From: Galbula dea
Taxonomy: Eukaryota > Chordata > Aves > Piciformes > Galbulidae
Direction of reading: 5' to 3'
Assembly (NCBI GenBank): GCA_013399015.1
Contig: VWZX01006814.1
Coordinates: forward strand, 248,001 to 312,000
Length of the DNA stretch: 64,000 nucleotides
The position numbers and the translations under genes were made by a program. Position 1 is the first letter of the stretch. Each line of letters opens with the position of its first letter. This document shows, piece after piece, positions 36,801 through 51,800 of this stretch. The notes under the pieces are model-generated. The model was not told the origin of the DNA. It saw only the letters and a list, made by a program, of their open reading frames with translations, and made no database searches.

Positions 36801-39800
36801 CATGCAGCCATCTTAGGAATCACTGTTAATGGGAAAGAAAAATATTTCAATTAGGTGTTGTCTTTTTTTGTACTTTTATGCAGACAAATTATTTCTGCAT
36901 CAGAGAAAACTTTGTTTATAGAAACTCATCTAAATGTCAAATGTTTCTTTTAGATTATCTACTCCTAGTAGTACTCTTGGAAGCCTCTGTATTCGAAAAA
37001 ACCAGTATAGCAAACCATGAAAGTTATTTAAGGTCTATAAAAAAGTAAGATCTATCAAGGAAAGAGGAGAGTAGCCAGGAGTCTCGGCTTCCACGCCTAG
37101 ATTTTGTCCTTGCCCTGGGTTTCAGGCTTGGACACTTCTTCTGTATTAGATTTCATTTGACATATGAAAGAAGCCCTGGAGTACATTCACATTGTCTTTT
37201 CAGGATAATTCTTAGGACTAGATATGTTGGTGGATGCCATCTGAAATATGGCTTAAATCGGTGTGGTGGCTTGGGCACCCAGGTACTTTGGGCACATTGT
37301 CAGCATCCCAATGCAATGCTGAACATATTGCACTCATGGGTCCTCCCAAGGTTGTTTTTGGGTTTACAAAGCCACAAAAGAGAGCTAGATTCATAGCTCC
37401 CAACTCTCCCAGTGATAATTGTTTGCTTTCTTGACCTTTTGTGTCTTTTGCAAAATGCTCCATTTAGGGCCCAGATGCCACTACAAATCTCTGTTTTTCT
37501 TTCTGTTGCTTCTTGGCTGCTGAAGGGGGAGCCTTGTGTCATGGGAGAGAGGAAGATCTACAAGAAACGCAAGCCTGGAGCCCAGTGTTCCCTAAGTCAG
37601 GAATACACCCAGGCTGTGGTTTCTGAACCATGTGTCTGCGGTCCAGGGGACTTTGAGTGGTGAGTGTGGCTCTGGGGACTTGTGCAGGAACTATTATTGC
37701 AACATTGACAGTGGCTGAGCTACTGCCCAGACAGAAAACTAGATCTCATGTAGTTTTGTGGTTGTGATCATACCATATAACATAGATGTGATTCCCATAC
37801 CTGTGTGAGGGAGATGTCCCCTTTGTTAATCTCCATGAGAAATGTAATCCTGGAATTCAAAAGCAGGAAATTGCAACTAATGATTCTAGAAGACTGACAG
37901 CCAGGACTCTTTGATTCACAACATGTCCCTTACAGAAGAAAGAGGGAATTTCTGTCTTCACTTCCAAGGTCATTGACTACCTAGGGAGCAATCTAGCAAA
38001 AAACATGCACATTTTTATCATTGTTCCTTTGGATTCATGGAAACCATTTGTTGCTTTTCAGCAATGTTTTATTGAGAAATTTCTGAGTTTCTGTGACATG
38101 ACTGTACAGCCCACCCTTGTCAGATATAGCTACTTGTTTTGCATAAATATTGGTGTTTCTAACTTAATGGGGCCATAATTTCCAAACTGCTTTAAAGTCA
38201 CTTTAAAATCAGCTTAAAAATAAAACAAATTAAAAATTAACCACTGCTTGATATTACTTAACAATGGGGGACAGGAGATGGGAGAATGCATAACAGTCAG
38301 GATCTCTGCAGAAGGAATTCCTGCAGGGAACCTGTGATAGGCAGTATTTCAAAGATTTAAGATTGGCAATAGACGTGATGTTTGAGTTCAAATGATCAGA
38401 ATGTCATTTAAGTGGAGTTCAAAAGCAGATCAACTGAGAAAATACTTTAATTTTTATATTAGATTGTCAGAATTGGTGTCTGATTTAGTATTGGTGTGAT
38501 TCCTGAAAAATTCACTTACCTTTTGAATCCTTCCTGAAAGGATATGAGGCATGAGATCTGCACACTTATTTGGACTTAGAGACTTACAGGTTTTTTTAGA
38601 ACATGGACACACTAAAATGCAGTGAGAATGAATAGAAAAAGATAGACCAAGTGTTTTCTTGAATATCAGAGGAGTTTGGCTCTAAGAGAGATTCAGGGAT
38701 ATAGAGGAGAGATTTTCATCTTATCGGGATGGATGTTTAATTTGTTCCTAATGCCAGAATTATGTCTGAGACTCCTTAGTTTGACTTGGATCTTTCCCCT
38801 TTGTTCTCATCATGGGAACTTGCCGTATGGGCAAACTGTCTTGCCTTACAGTATCTGCCCTTGGCAGTGGCATGTGCCTCTGAACTCGACCAAGCACCAG
38901 TCTCCAGAGAAGAGATGCTTATGGATTTGCTTGCCTTTCCCCCTCCTCCCCCCAGCTTTGTGTTTCACTAGCTTTCTATTTTCACAGTGCCGCTTATCTT
39001 TTCTAAGCTGTAAGTGGGAAGCTCTGGTAGTTAAATTGGCCTTAAGTGCTGTTCTGCCTTGAAAAGGGTCTGCACCTTTTCAATCAGTTGATGTGTTCCA
39101 TGTTCAGTATAATTTTTGCTTAACTTCCCACTAACTTGAGAGAATATTGCTGTTAACCTTGTCAGTCCTATGGAAGAAATGCAGTTAGAGGGCAGCAAGC
39201 TGGCTTTTGTTTCAGGCTCAGCCTTACCAACAGAATTGCTAACTGGCTTTTAATTGCAAAATTGTTACAGCTGGTAATGGAGAATCAGAGAGAACCAGCT
39301 TCAGTTTAAGGGTAAGTTTTGATGTTAGTCTGCACGGCTGACTGGAAGAAGGTCTAGGACAATCAGGTTGAAGGAAAAACCAGCAGTGCTGGAATTTGGG
39401 CACCAAGGTTGATTATCTTAAAAGTGGTTTTCTGAGAGAAAGGATGGACTCATCTGTTCTGACTATGACTTCTAAAGGATAAGACATTTATTTAGTCAGT
39501 GGCAAGGTACAGGCAATTCTAGAATATGATTCATCTGCATTCTTTTGGATGTCACTATGAGAAGGGGAGGTGTTGAGAAGTGCCTTTTCTCTCTGGTGGT
39601 TAGAAGGCTCATGGAGATGCATCCCCACTGAAGGTATCTACAGTTGGAAGGACACCTCTTACCCTTTCACTTGATGCTTTTGAAAAGCAAATACATCCAC
39701 TTAGCCTGTTTTGGCTGGGTTCACAATTGCCAGTTGTTTTTGGAAGCACTGACTGGCCTGTCCGTTGTGTGTGAACTAAGCATCTCCTGCAGAGTGTCAG

Positions 39801-42800
39801 GGAAAGGAGGAGGATCAGCAACTGGGGTTGTGCAAGTAAATTGACTAGCAGGTCCCCAAAGACAGGCCCTTTGCTTCCCCAGTAAATAGCTTTGGAGGCT
39901 GGCCACAGGGCATCCCATGCTACTAGGTGTGATGCCACCTGCCTTCAAAAACTATTCACTCACAACGAATGACTGCAGGAGCCTTACAGCACAAGCTGTG
40001 AGTGCTGTGTTCCCTCCCATTTGGTTACACTGCCCTTGCCCCTGTCTGCCTTATATTACAGGACTATCTGTTTCCTGCTGTTAGATATAAGAGTGATCTG
40101 AATTTTAGGGGCCTAAGTCATCATCCAGGGCCCCAGTTCAACAAATCCGTATGAGTCAAGATCAGGGATAACTCTTGCCAACCCTTGCAGTCATTTCCAA
40201 CAGGAAACCCTGGCCTTTTTCTGTCAGAGAGAATGGCAGAAGGAACTCAGAAATGTTATTAAAATACTCGCTGATCTTTCTCTTCCCTCCTCCTGTTTCT
40301 TTATTTACTCTGTCAAGATAGCTTTCCCAAGAAAGACAGCACAGCAGCTGGACTTGATTATTTCCTTAACTTATGCAAACCCTGGGGCTTATGAGAAAGA
40401 AGGTGGGTAGCATGCGAGGTTTTAATATACATTTACCAGAAGTTAATGAACAAGCACAAAACCTTGAGGGCATACAGCAATGTTGTCTTTAATTTTATTA
40501 AATATTTATGCAGCTCTTTTCTTCTTTGGGGCAAAGTACAGCTCCTCCTGAATATTTTTAATTACCAAGTCACTGCAAGGCATTTTTGACTGTGCAGGTC
40601 GGACCCACTGAGAATGATTAAATTGAATGTTGAGAGAAAGAGCATTAGGGAATCTCTGAACCTTTAAAAGTAGTTTGCAGAATTTTTGCCCTCCAAAAAG
40701 GAATAGTAGCAGCCTGTATCACTGGGGACATAGCACAATTTTGTCTCACCAAAGCTCTTCCTAGAGACTTTCTGTTGACTATTCAGACTCTGAATAGGAA
40801 AAGGATAGAACTCGGTGTCCTAAAAGGTACAGAGAGCTTTCAAGGCGGTGGCTTCTGTAGCATCTGTGTTTCCGCAGAGGTTTAGTTTGGCAGTTGATAA
40901 TGTGCTTCAGGCCAAAATCCAGAATCTCTCTTTATTTACCCCCTGAATCTCACCTGTCAATAAAGGCGATGCAGAAAAACCTGTTCCAGAGCCTGTTAAA
41001 ACTTATGGAAAGCTTTGGATTAATCCTATTGTTTCATCGTTTATTGGTATGCAAAGGCAGCTGTAAAATGAAGTCAGATGTGGTTCTGTACACTTCCACT
41101 CTTTGGTGGCTCAAAGAAGAATCAATATCCTGGACTACCTTTCTCATGTGACACAATACAATGTAATCCTTAGACTACCAAGTTGACTATGTTTTAGTTT
41201 AGTGTTGGAAAAAAAAATCATCTATGTTTTCTTTCAGGCCAGTCATAGCTCAAAGAGCAGGGAGGCCATTAACATATGTAAATATACATTCCTTGGCTAG
41301 TTGTCCAGGGAGTGCTCCCTAGTGTTTTATATTCTTAGCTGTTTCATTGGGAAAAAGTAACATTAGATCTTGGAATTAGACTGGTTTGTTCTGAAAGCAA
41401 GGAAGCCAAAAGAACCCAACAAGTGAAATTATTAGAGATTAAAAGGAAAATAAATTAGCAATACAATTTTATTTCTCAATCTGTGTTTTGTTACCAAATG
41501 AAACACAAGTTCTCCAGTGCTCTACAAGATTGGCAGTTCTGATGTTGTCAGATATATACCTTCTGTGAGCTGTGCTCCTGCCTCTCTGACTAATCAAGCA
41601 CTTTGTCTCTGGATGAGCCCAATCCCTGATGTCAAGGCCTCCAACAGAGAGCCACCAACACACACATGCTTTGGGGAACAAAAATCTCACTTAAAACTCT
41701 GAGCTGAATCTAGTGAATGTCCTCAGTAATGTTCTCATGACTTGTGTCCATAGCGATTATGGGTATGAGAGGCACAGCAACAACCAGTGTGTCCCAGCTT
41801 TCTGGTTCAGCCCATCCTCCCTGTCCAAGGATTGCGGCATTGGTCAGAGCTACTTGAACAGCACTGGGTAAGTGAATCTTGGAATCTCTCCTGTTTTGGT
41901 GACCTTGCAGTAGCCAGGAGAATCTGGGCGGTTCTTTTTTGTCAGTGTCTCATCTGGCTTTTTTCCAGTCTTATTTGTGAGGTAATGTTTGCAGCAGTAT
42001 CTGTATGGAACATTGCCTCATTCCTCAGAGACAGGGAGAAGCACATTGAGATAAGCGACATGTAGATATTGTATTGCTATGGAACGATGTATGATCCCTG
42101 GAGCCTAGACTTGCAGTTCCCTTTTGCTGAAAAATTAAAACGTGAATCAGCTAAGGTCTATCTGAGAAACACCTGAGCATTCAAAAGAACAGGTCTGAGG
42201 TATTTCACATTGTTTTTCATTGGACCTTTTCCTATCTTACAACTTATGTGTAACAGTTTCTGGGAAGCCTCAAATGAGTGATTTTTAGCCTCTATTTTTT
42301 TTTCTCCCTCCTCTGCCATTTTCACTTTGGATGTACAATACCTTGCAATTTCAGACAAGCTACGTGCCCTGGTTTCTCCTGGTTTTAGCCAGAACAGATG
42401 GCAAGTGATGATTTATTATGGTAGTATCACTTTGCAAATGCTATTCTATTGTGCAGGAGATTCTCTGAAACTTCGGTTACACTGGCTGGCGCAAAATTGT
42501 GATGTTCCTTCTCAGGCAGTGCAGGCCCTGAAAACTTTGCAGGGTTGCTTCTGAGTCATAGATCCTTCAAGCTTGATTGTTATGACAGAGTAGTTTGTGG
42601 CTTGCTGATGCAGGTGGCTGAAAAATGTGAGGCTGCTGGGAGTCTGGAGTCACTTAACTTCAGAGACTGCCTTCCAGCTGAAAGGTTGGAGAAGAGAAGA
42701 CTGTGAGGGGATCTTATCAGTACTTATTAACATCTAAAGGGCAGGTGTCAAGAGGATGGGGCCTATCTCTCTTCAGTGGTGCCTGGTAATAGGACAAGGG

Positions 42801-45800
42801 GCAATGGACACAAACTAGAACACAGGAAGTTCCACCTAAATATAAGGGAAAAAAACTTTTTTGCTTTGAGCATGTTGGAGCACTGGAACAGACTGACCAG
42901 AGAGGTTGTGGAGTCTCATTCTCTGGTGACTTTCCAAACCCACCTGGATGTGATCCTGAGCCACCTGATCTAGGCCAACCTGCTTGGGTAGGGTGGTTGG
43001 ACTAGATGATCCCCAGAGGTCCCTTCCAACCCATACTATTTTATGGTACTGTGAAATACGGAAAGCAATTACAGGAGCCCCGGTCAGTATGACTGCATGT
43101 AGCCTTCTTGGCAGATAGCAAGTATAGTTGAGGTCTATGTCTTCTTAACCCATCCTGTATTTTTACTGTGAAATTACTAGAAAAAGGTTAATCCCCTTCA
43201 ACATCTCTGGGAATAAACAAGCATCTTGCCAGGAGGAAAAAATATTCCTTGAATAATTTTAAAATTGGACTGGACAAAGCTCTTGGCAGGTCATTCCAAC
43301 TGCCTTCTAGCAGAATAGAGGTATACAAAATGTAATAAAAAGAATAATTAAAAAGCTGGGATGATGGGTGCAATCCTGCAAACATGGGGAGTTGGAGAAG
43401 TTCTCTGCCTCTTAGCAGTGCAGAGTAGTTCACCTCTATAATGTGTGTCTGTTCTCAGTGCTGCTGCTGAGAATCTCTGGAGAAGATTGAATTGTGATTT
43501 GTTTGGCTTTCTACAACTTAATAAAGTGTTAGGTTTCTTTGATTCTTCCATTCTCTGAGAGAAACATGAAGGTAGTTAGCCTTAAAAGAACACATGCACT
43601 AATATGGAGAAACTAAACAAAAACAAAACAGACTTTTCTGTCCACAACCTGAGCCCAATCTCTTTTTGTTATTGTTCCCTAGGTACCGAAGGATTGTGTC
43701 TAACAACTGCACAGGTGGCTTGCAAGAGAAGTACATGGCTAAGGTGGAGAAGTGCCCTGGAAAAGCACCTCGAGGACTACACATTCTCACTGCTGATGGA
43801 AAGTTGGTCATGGAGCAGGGACACAATGCCACCTTCATTATCCTTATGGAAGAGGTGTGTTATTGGACTCAGTGAACCTTTCACTGTGTGACATGTCAGC
43901 TTTCACCTGTCAGGCTGTTGGAAGGAAAATAGTGCTCAGGTGGAGTCATGAAATGATGAACACTCCTGAGATTTAGAAATAATTAATGAAACAGGACTAT
44001 AATGTGAAATGTGTATTTGCATCAAGCCAAAGGACTATTTGGCCAGTTAGCTTGTCTATCAGTTATGATGAAGCCCATACTGACGAAAGATAGGTCTGGT
44101 CAAAAATGTATTTCCCCACTAGCTTCTTGTTGCCTCCAGTGAACTGCAATTTATGGTGTTTGTGGGGAAGAAATGGTATATCTATGCTTAACAATTCTGT
44201 TTCTGGGATGAAAGCTGAAGCTTTGCTGGGAAAGGTTAACAATAGGAGGGAATGTTTTCAGACACATGAGGAGCAGTGAGAGACATTATCATTTTGCAGT
44301 AGGAACTGAGCCTCCTCACACCACCTTTGAACTCCCCAACCTATATTTATTTTGTTTATTTGTTGGTACTATTTGCTCTGTGGCCAAGAGTAGAGTAAGT
44401 AATAGCAGACCATACTGGTGTCTTAAGGCAGTTCTGGTGATCTATCTGAGTCAGGTACCCTCTGTTTGGCAAACACGTATTGTGCAGCCCATGTCACCAA
44501 GGCTTGTGATTCAGTAGAGCACTGGATAGATACAGATAGCTAGATACATACTTGGTATGTATTCAGGCTGGCAGGAAGATTTTTCAGATGATCTTACGCC
44601 TCTTTTGGTTTGTGATTTTATCTGGTGTTTAAGGATATATGTGACTGCACCACAAAAAGCCCTGCTGTGTGTGCAGCTGCTGCATTCCCCTGCTGGCTTC
44701 TGACAGCCTGTGGGAACATGTCATTGGAGTTCTGATAGTGATTTTTCCACAATGGATTGTGTTACATCTGTTTTCTAGTTAAACAGAAAGGACAACTCAC
44801 TACCTCACTTCTAAAATCTTTGGGTATCTCAGGAGGGCCAGTCAGGGAGTGAGGTGATGTTGGAGAACAAGTATATTTCATCATCTATTCTGTCCTCTGT
44901 GCTTGATTTTGGGACAGTATCTGCTGACAGCTGAGAGCAGATGTGTCATGGTCACAAACATAAGAACAAAGACACCAGGACTGATTAGATGTCTGTCTCC
45001 TGAGCATCCTGCTCTGACAGCAAGAAGCATTAGGTCTCGTATCAGGAGCAATGCAAGCATAGTGTCCCTTCCTCTCCCATTTCCAGAAATAGCCTGCACA
45101 GGCAACTTAGACCTTCAAGGATACAAGAAGCTGTTGTAAATCTGAGCATACTGAAATGGATAAGTTTTTTCTCATGATACCTTAGGGATTTTTTTCTTAA
45201 ATTTTAAATTCTTGTGCAGTAACTAAATATTTCATTGGGACCACACTAATCTGACAGGGCCTCTTTACATACTTCCTCAGAGGTTCATGCATGCTCTGCT
45301 TTTATACAAAGTGGATTTCTTGTCTACCTGGCTGATTCTTTTATATTCTGCAAACTTGACATGGTAAGACGATTTGTATAGACACTGTGAGTGGGAGTTC
45401 AGAAAAGAACAGACATAATCTAAAAATTAGGAATCTAGTAGTAATTTATTAAGGAGCTCAAGCGGAACTGCTGCATCCAAAGAATGATAAACAGATGAGG
45501 ACTAAGGCAGCAGTCAGTGTAGCTGAAGAGTAGAGTCCTTACAAAGCTTTAGCGATTGAAGAGGAAGCTGAATAAATATGTGAGGGTGATCGCTCTCTCC
45601 TTTGTTGAAAAATAAGGATAGTTAGAAAAACATTTCATTGAAACACTTTTTTTTTTTCTAAGGGAAGAGGATCTTTAAGAATATACCTTTGTGGATGAAC
45701 AGCTTATTCCACAGAGCTGTGTGTTGAATTTGATTCTTAAAAGAATAGATCACAGAATCTCAGAATCATTACGGTTGGAAAGGACCCTCAAGATCATCTA

Positions 45801-48800
45801 ATCCAACCGATACCTACACTACTCTTATCCCTGATGTTTATCCTAGATATTTAAGAGGGGGGGGAAAAAAAGCAAAAAACCCCCAAACCACTGAGTTTTG
45901 GGTAAAAGGCAAAAGTATTCCAGTCTTTCAGTGTGAACCTGAGATGAAGTCATCAAAGTCTTCCTTGCTAGTTGGAAGAAATAATTTTGGTAGATGTCTT
46001 AATTATAACGTACCATGCTGTCATACCAATTTATTCCTGCATTTCTCCAACTTCTCTGGACAGTCTGTTTCCTGGTAGATGCTTTTGCACCTATATCTGT
46101 GCTCACTTTCTGAGCCAAACAGCAGTCTGACAAGCTCTCCTATGGATACATCTATGTGGTCTCTGTTCAGCCTTACTACAGTTTCAGACTAGCTCTGATG
46201 AGCAGTTTGTGATTAGCCATTACTTCCTTTCAACCTTCTAGTATGCACCTTCAGTATGTTGTTGTGACTGACCTTTATGTTGTTCAATGTTAAATGGAGA
46301 CTAATTGAAAACTAAAATTCTCAGGATTTATAGATTTAGCTTTAGTAGTATTGTTCACAGTGGTAATTCAGAATATATGTGGCACTGACAATGGACAAAG
46401 AAATGCAGAATGACTATGATTTTGCTGTGTTTTTAGAAACATGAGACTGGACTGTGATTTGGACTCTGTATAGATGCAAGGGAGCATGGGAAGATAAGAA
46501 CCTTTTTTTTTACCTTTTATTAATCCAAGTTTGAGCTTGAGCACAAAGAAATAAGAGACTGCCAAATTGCTGTTATATGGTTATATTGTATTCGGTAAAT
46601 AGAAGGTGATGGCAAGGCTTTGTAACAGGGTTGTAATTGCAAATGAGCTGAGAAGTCAAGCAGTGACTATTCAGAGAACAAGCCTGAGCAAGTATTGGAG
46701 CACTGCATGTTAGAAGATTGCTGACCTGTGTTTACAGAGATAGCCATATCCATGTCAAATTTTTATGCAACCAATTTAAGAGCTTCTATTGGGAGAACAA
46801 AAATACGTTGTGCATGTGCTCTCCACTCCACACCTGCCCTCAGCATATGTTGGATGAAATATAGCTCTTCTGAAATCAGTGGGAGTTTGGCTCTTGACTT
46901 CAGAAGGCCAAAATTTCAAACATTGTTCTCTCTACAGTTATTATCACATTCCTACTGGGGCTTCCAGACAGCAAATCTTTCCCAGGATAGTCTTGATGGG
47001 GAGATGACTTTAAAGGGCTCTTCCATGGTAATACTCCTCTCCACCCATTTCATTACCCTTTACTTGCTCACTGATTTCAATACACAGACCTCCAAGCTTT
47101 ATGACAGCCACTAGCTCATTCTCTTTTGTTAGTTTACAGGGCTTAAAGCAATAAAATATGCATTTTGAATATATATGGAGAGCGGGGTTCTTTAAAATTT
47201 TTTTTCTATTAATAATGTTTCCACTTCGTTTCTATTTTAATTTATATTCATAAAGTCCACAATACCTGACATCAGATGTGGGGCTAGCACACTTGTTTTA
47301 GTACTTTATATACTGAATACAAAGTTATGGAAAGGAGAAAGAAAAAACAATGCCTGTAATGGGCAGGCCTTGCATTGAAGACCCAATTCTCATAATTGAG
47401 TGGAAAGATCATCTGCTGCTGCTAGTCACAAAAAAAATCTGTTCCTGCTTCTCCACTTCCAACCTTCTCATTTCAGATAGAAACATATTGGAGAAGCAAG
47501 GAGGAAGTAGAAAAGAGAAATGTAAGGCATGAGAGAGGATCTGCCATGATGACTACAAGAGATTTCAGCTTGAGGTCACCAGTGATGAATACAGCCCAGA
47601 TCAAATTTTTATCCTCTGTTCAGTGTCTTCCATATGAGATGAACTTGTGGTCTTAGTACATTCCCTTGAGAAGTGGTTTAACAAGCTGTAGGAGCCTTTC
47701 CATCAAATAACTGGATATCCCAAGAGTGTAATTTTGCCTCTGCTAGAGAATTTCTTAGAGTGACTTAGTCTTTGTCAAAAGGGTGTTATTGGCTACTCAG
47801 TATTATATAAAGGTTTTAATGTCACTACCACTTTAGTCCTCCACATTTTCTTTTTAGTTAATGTTCTAGTAGGACAGCGGTGAAAGTGGTGCCCTCATAA
47901 GTCAGTAGACGAAATTCCCCTGGCTCCAGTGGAATGAGAATGGTGGAGCTAGGAGAGAGGGTGATCTAAGATTTAACCAAATATCCTTATTTCAAAACCT
48001 ACATGTAATAATCCTGATTATATGGGTGTGTACCTGAAGACAAATTCACATCTGGAAAATACTCTTCCTACACACTGATCTGTTGACATAGACATAGCCT
48101 ATGAGGAAGATAAAGCCTGAGGGGCATGCTGCAGTCCTGACATAGGGCATCTACTTCAGTGTAATCTGGCTTCTTGTCTCTGCTCTCAGTTTTTTATCCA
48201 AATGACAAGATCAGATGCACTTTCAGAATTGGGACCAGTAGCCCGTGTCAGAGTAGCCTGTGTCAGTACCACAGTTGCCACTTACACAGGCTGATGGCAA
48301 CAGCCAGTAAGACAGCAGCTTGCATGAATTTGGAGTCAGCAGGAGGCAAGAACTGGGACCTCTTGGCCTTCATGGATGTTTCTATCTCTGCTGGAGCCTT
48401 TGTTGTGCAGCTTTGGTCTTAGTTGCTGCTAATGTTGGATAGAACAGCCTGTGAGCTATTTAATCCTGATTTAAGAACCTCTTTTTCCATGATCCAGGCA
48501 ATGTTCTGCCTTTATCCTGAGTATCCTGGGATGATGATAAGCCATGATCCAAAATGTATCTGTTCTTTGTATGAATGTGTTAGGACCATATGAAATATTG
48601 CTTATGAATATGAGGTTTATAGTTAGAATTTAGTCTGCAAATGAAGTGTTTTGCCTCACGCAGATAAACTTGAAAACTACTTGTCAGAGGAAAACTGATG
48701 CTGTCAGCTCTAAAACTTCTAGGGATTGTCACGGGTGTAGTTGTCCCAAACAGTCTTTCCTTTGTCTGATCTACATTCTTTCTAGGGAGACATAGTTTGT

Positions 48801-51800
48801 TTTGTGCAATACCTTGGCCCACAGGCTTTAGTAAAATCTGTGAATTCAGTGGTCTTTTTCAATGAGCCCAGTGGATGTAGGACCCTGCAGGATTTGGGCT
48901 GGCTATGAAGGTATTGTAGGTACTTCAGAACTGTCTGAGTTACATTATTGCTTCCCTCCCTTAGATTAATATGTACTGGAACTGCACATTAGCTTTCATC
49001 CTGACCCTGTGCATTTACAGCTGTAATGGGATTTATGAGATGGCCATAAAATATTTCTGAACTTCTTTTTTAAAATATCTCACTCTTTGGAATCTCACTC
49101 TTACAGTCCTCAATATATCTGGGCATTGGTTTCAATTTTGGGCTAGGAGCATCTCCAAAAAGTAATGTTGTCTTCACCCATAGTGAATACAGTGGAGACG
49201 TTTCATGACAGGATTACTTAGCCCAAGACATATATACACAGAAAGCTACAGAGATTTAATCTGAGGTGTGGTTTTATTTCAGTTTAGTGAAATCACTGCA
49301 GTGGGCTTTAACGCTGTTTAAAGTAGCCTTGTTTTGTGTTACTTTTAGTCAGCTGGGGACAAGTGTAAAGTAAGGCTTCAAGAAACTGAAATAACAGACA
49401 CTTCTACAATTCAACTACAGTAGTTTAAAGCATGATTTAAATTGAAACAGTGCAGCTACTGCCTCTAGACAATACCTGCAATGCTGGAATTTCTTATCTG
49501 TTGTTCCCTCCTTCGTTTAATAGCTGTCATTGACAGTAATCCTAGAAGGGATTTTCTCATCATCTGCTTGATTCTCCTGTGTATGCAGGTCCTATCTCTG
49601 TGTTGACTGACATTAGACAAAACTGTCAGTCCTCGGTGTGGGATTCAACTTGTATAAACTCAGACATCCTAAATATACATGTCTAGCTGAAACTAGTCAT
49701 GTGGACTCTCTGTCATCAGAGTAGAGGGATGAATATTAGCAGGAGAAAGTAATGTCACCTGCCTCAATTATTTTATGATGGGATCTGCTTGTCTCTTGCT
49801 GTCTTCTTTCTTTCTAGGAACCCTGGCAAACTATCTTAGACTAGAATTAGAACATCTCACTGACTAGGTTCTTTTTCTTTGGAATGCGTTGGAGAGCCAC
49901 TTCAACCATTGTCCTGTCTTCAGAGTGTTCCTTGTGCTCCTGTTTGCTTTTGCTCTCCAATTAGTGTCTAGCCTACCATCAGTGTAGTGTCTCTCACCTC
50001 ACTGCCTTTGATACTTGTACTTGTTGGATACCAGCCATTCAGCAAAAGGCAGCTTCAGTGACATATAATCCCCAGCTATGCATTGCATTAGATGATTCAA
50101 ATATGGTTCCCTTGATATACATGTTTGGCAATCTGCCCTCCCAAAATCTCTAAACCCAAGATGGCAGGATAGCATCTATTTACAGGTGCAAATGTTCAGC
50201 TATTCTAAGTGTTGCTTGTATATAATTACTTGGTGTTGATTTAAGTCTAGCCACTTTGGGGACTGAGAGGACAAAACTAGGCTTTTTTGGTAAAGTTACG
50301 AGTTTGTGTCCGTGCTAATGAAATGGAATGAGAAGCAGGATGGAGGGTAACATAAATCACTCTTATCAACCCAATTTCCTAATTCAGCTTTCTCTGTTGC
50401 AGGGTGATCTCCAAAGGACAAACATTCAGCTTGATTTTGGAGATGGCATTGCAGTATCCTATGCTAATTTCAGCCCTGTTGAGGATGGGATCCGACATGT
50501 ATATAAGAGTGCTGGAATCTTTCAGGTGACAGCATATGCAGAGAACAGCCTGGGCTCTGACACTGCTGTCCTCTTCATGCATGTGGTCTGTAAGTACTTC
50601 CAGCTGCTAGACTCTTTGAATGAAAACTTGACATTACTGAAAATCACTGCAACTTCAGTGGAGCCTAAGAATACATGCAAACCCACTTAGGGAATCCTGC
50701 TCTGGCAGGGGGGTTGGACTAGATGATCTTTCGAGGTCCCTTCCAGCTCCTAACATTCTGTGATTCTGTGATACATATGTACCTCATGCTCTTCCAAAGG
50801 CTTGGACTTTTAGACACTTCTATCTTAAGTAATCTTTATTGGAGGAGGAGGAAGGCAAGTTTCTGTTAACACAAGTATATTTACAGTCCTCATAGATACA
50901 CATAGAAGTTTGAAAATATTTTCCAGGCTTTCTGAAAGGGTCAAAGACTAAACAACATATGAAACAAAGTCCAAATATGTGTTTTCAATACACTTCTAAT
51001 ACCAAGAGGTTTAACTTAATCTACTAAATTTTGAGTCAGTTCTTCAGGATTTGAGGGTTTACACTGCTTATCAAATCAAAGAAAAATGTTATGCTGAGCA
51101 TACTTCCTGGGGTATGAATGTACTGAGGGCTAATGTGCTACTTTTCATATGTCATGTGATTGACATAGATCTCTGACTTTTCCCTCCTGTTTGGTAGATC
51201 AATGCAATTTCTCTCCACTTGACACATGAGCAGTCTCCAATATAGACCCCCTAGCTGGCTTTCTCAAAGCCTCAGGAGCCAGCAGAGGTTGTGGAACACA
51301 GGATGAAACCAGGAAGATTCTGGTTCTTTGTCCTGCTTTCAGACTAGTAGATCTCCTGGGCAGACAGCTCTGTCTATGTTCAGATGTACCTCATTGATTT
51401 TGCCCCATGGCCTGTCAGAATGTCTTTTAGCCTATTTGTCTTTTACTTGAACTTTTCTGCTGGAAAGAAGCAAGTCAGAAATTTCCAAAACCCAGTAACT
51501 TTTTTCTTCATTTTAATTTCAGGCTCCCTCTGTGAAGGAATAAATGTTCCTTGAAGCTTTTATTAGGCTCATAATTCCCTCAAAGTCAATCATGGCTGCA
51601 TTTAACAACCTGTTATTAGAGCATTAACTGTTTTTTCCTTCACCTTGGGCCATTAGCTGACAAAAGTGATGGTTACCTGGTAATAACAACCAGCTTTGTA
51701 TGGGTTGTCTCATTTTTCCTGTAGGAACTGCTTTTTCATGGTGAGATTTTTAGAATGCAACAAGGGGCAGTTACTTGGGCTGATTGTTTTACTCTATACT

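Larger units (their letters stand above)
43855..50402 (+). other. intron K-L (6548 bp)
   Basis: A GT-AG phase 0 intron. It holds one short antisense CR1 3' scrap (45750-45835) and an adjacent G/A/C homopolymer patch (45857-45892). The open frame 46728-47114 (128 codons) shows no family features. Nothing else is supported. Confidence 0.8.

Noticed and set aside
38676..39062. 128-codon plus-strand open frame in intron I-J
   Set aside because: Composition is rich in Leu, Cys and Pro without recognisable domains; no support beyond being open.
46728..47114. 128-codon open frame in intron K-L
   Set aside because: No domain or repeat match, and no splice pattern that fits SORCS3, whose exons K and L join directly.
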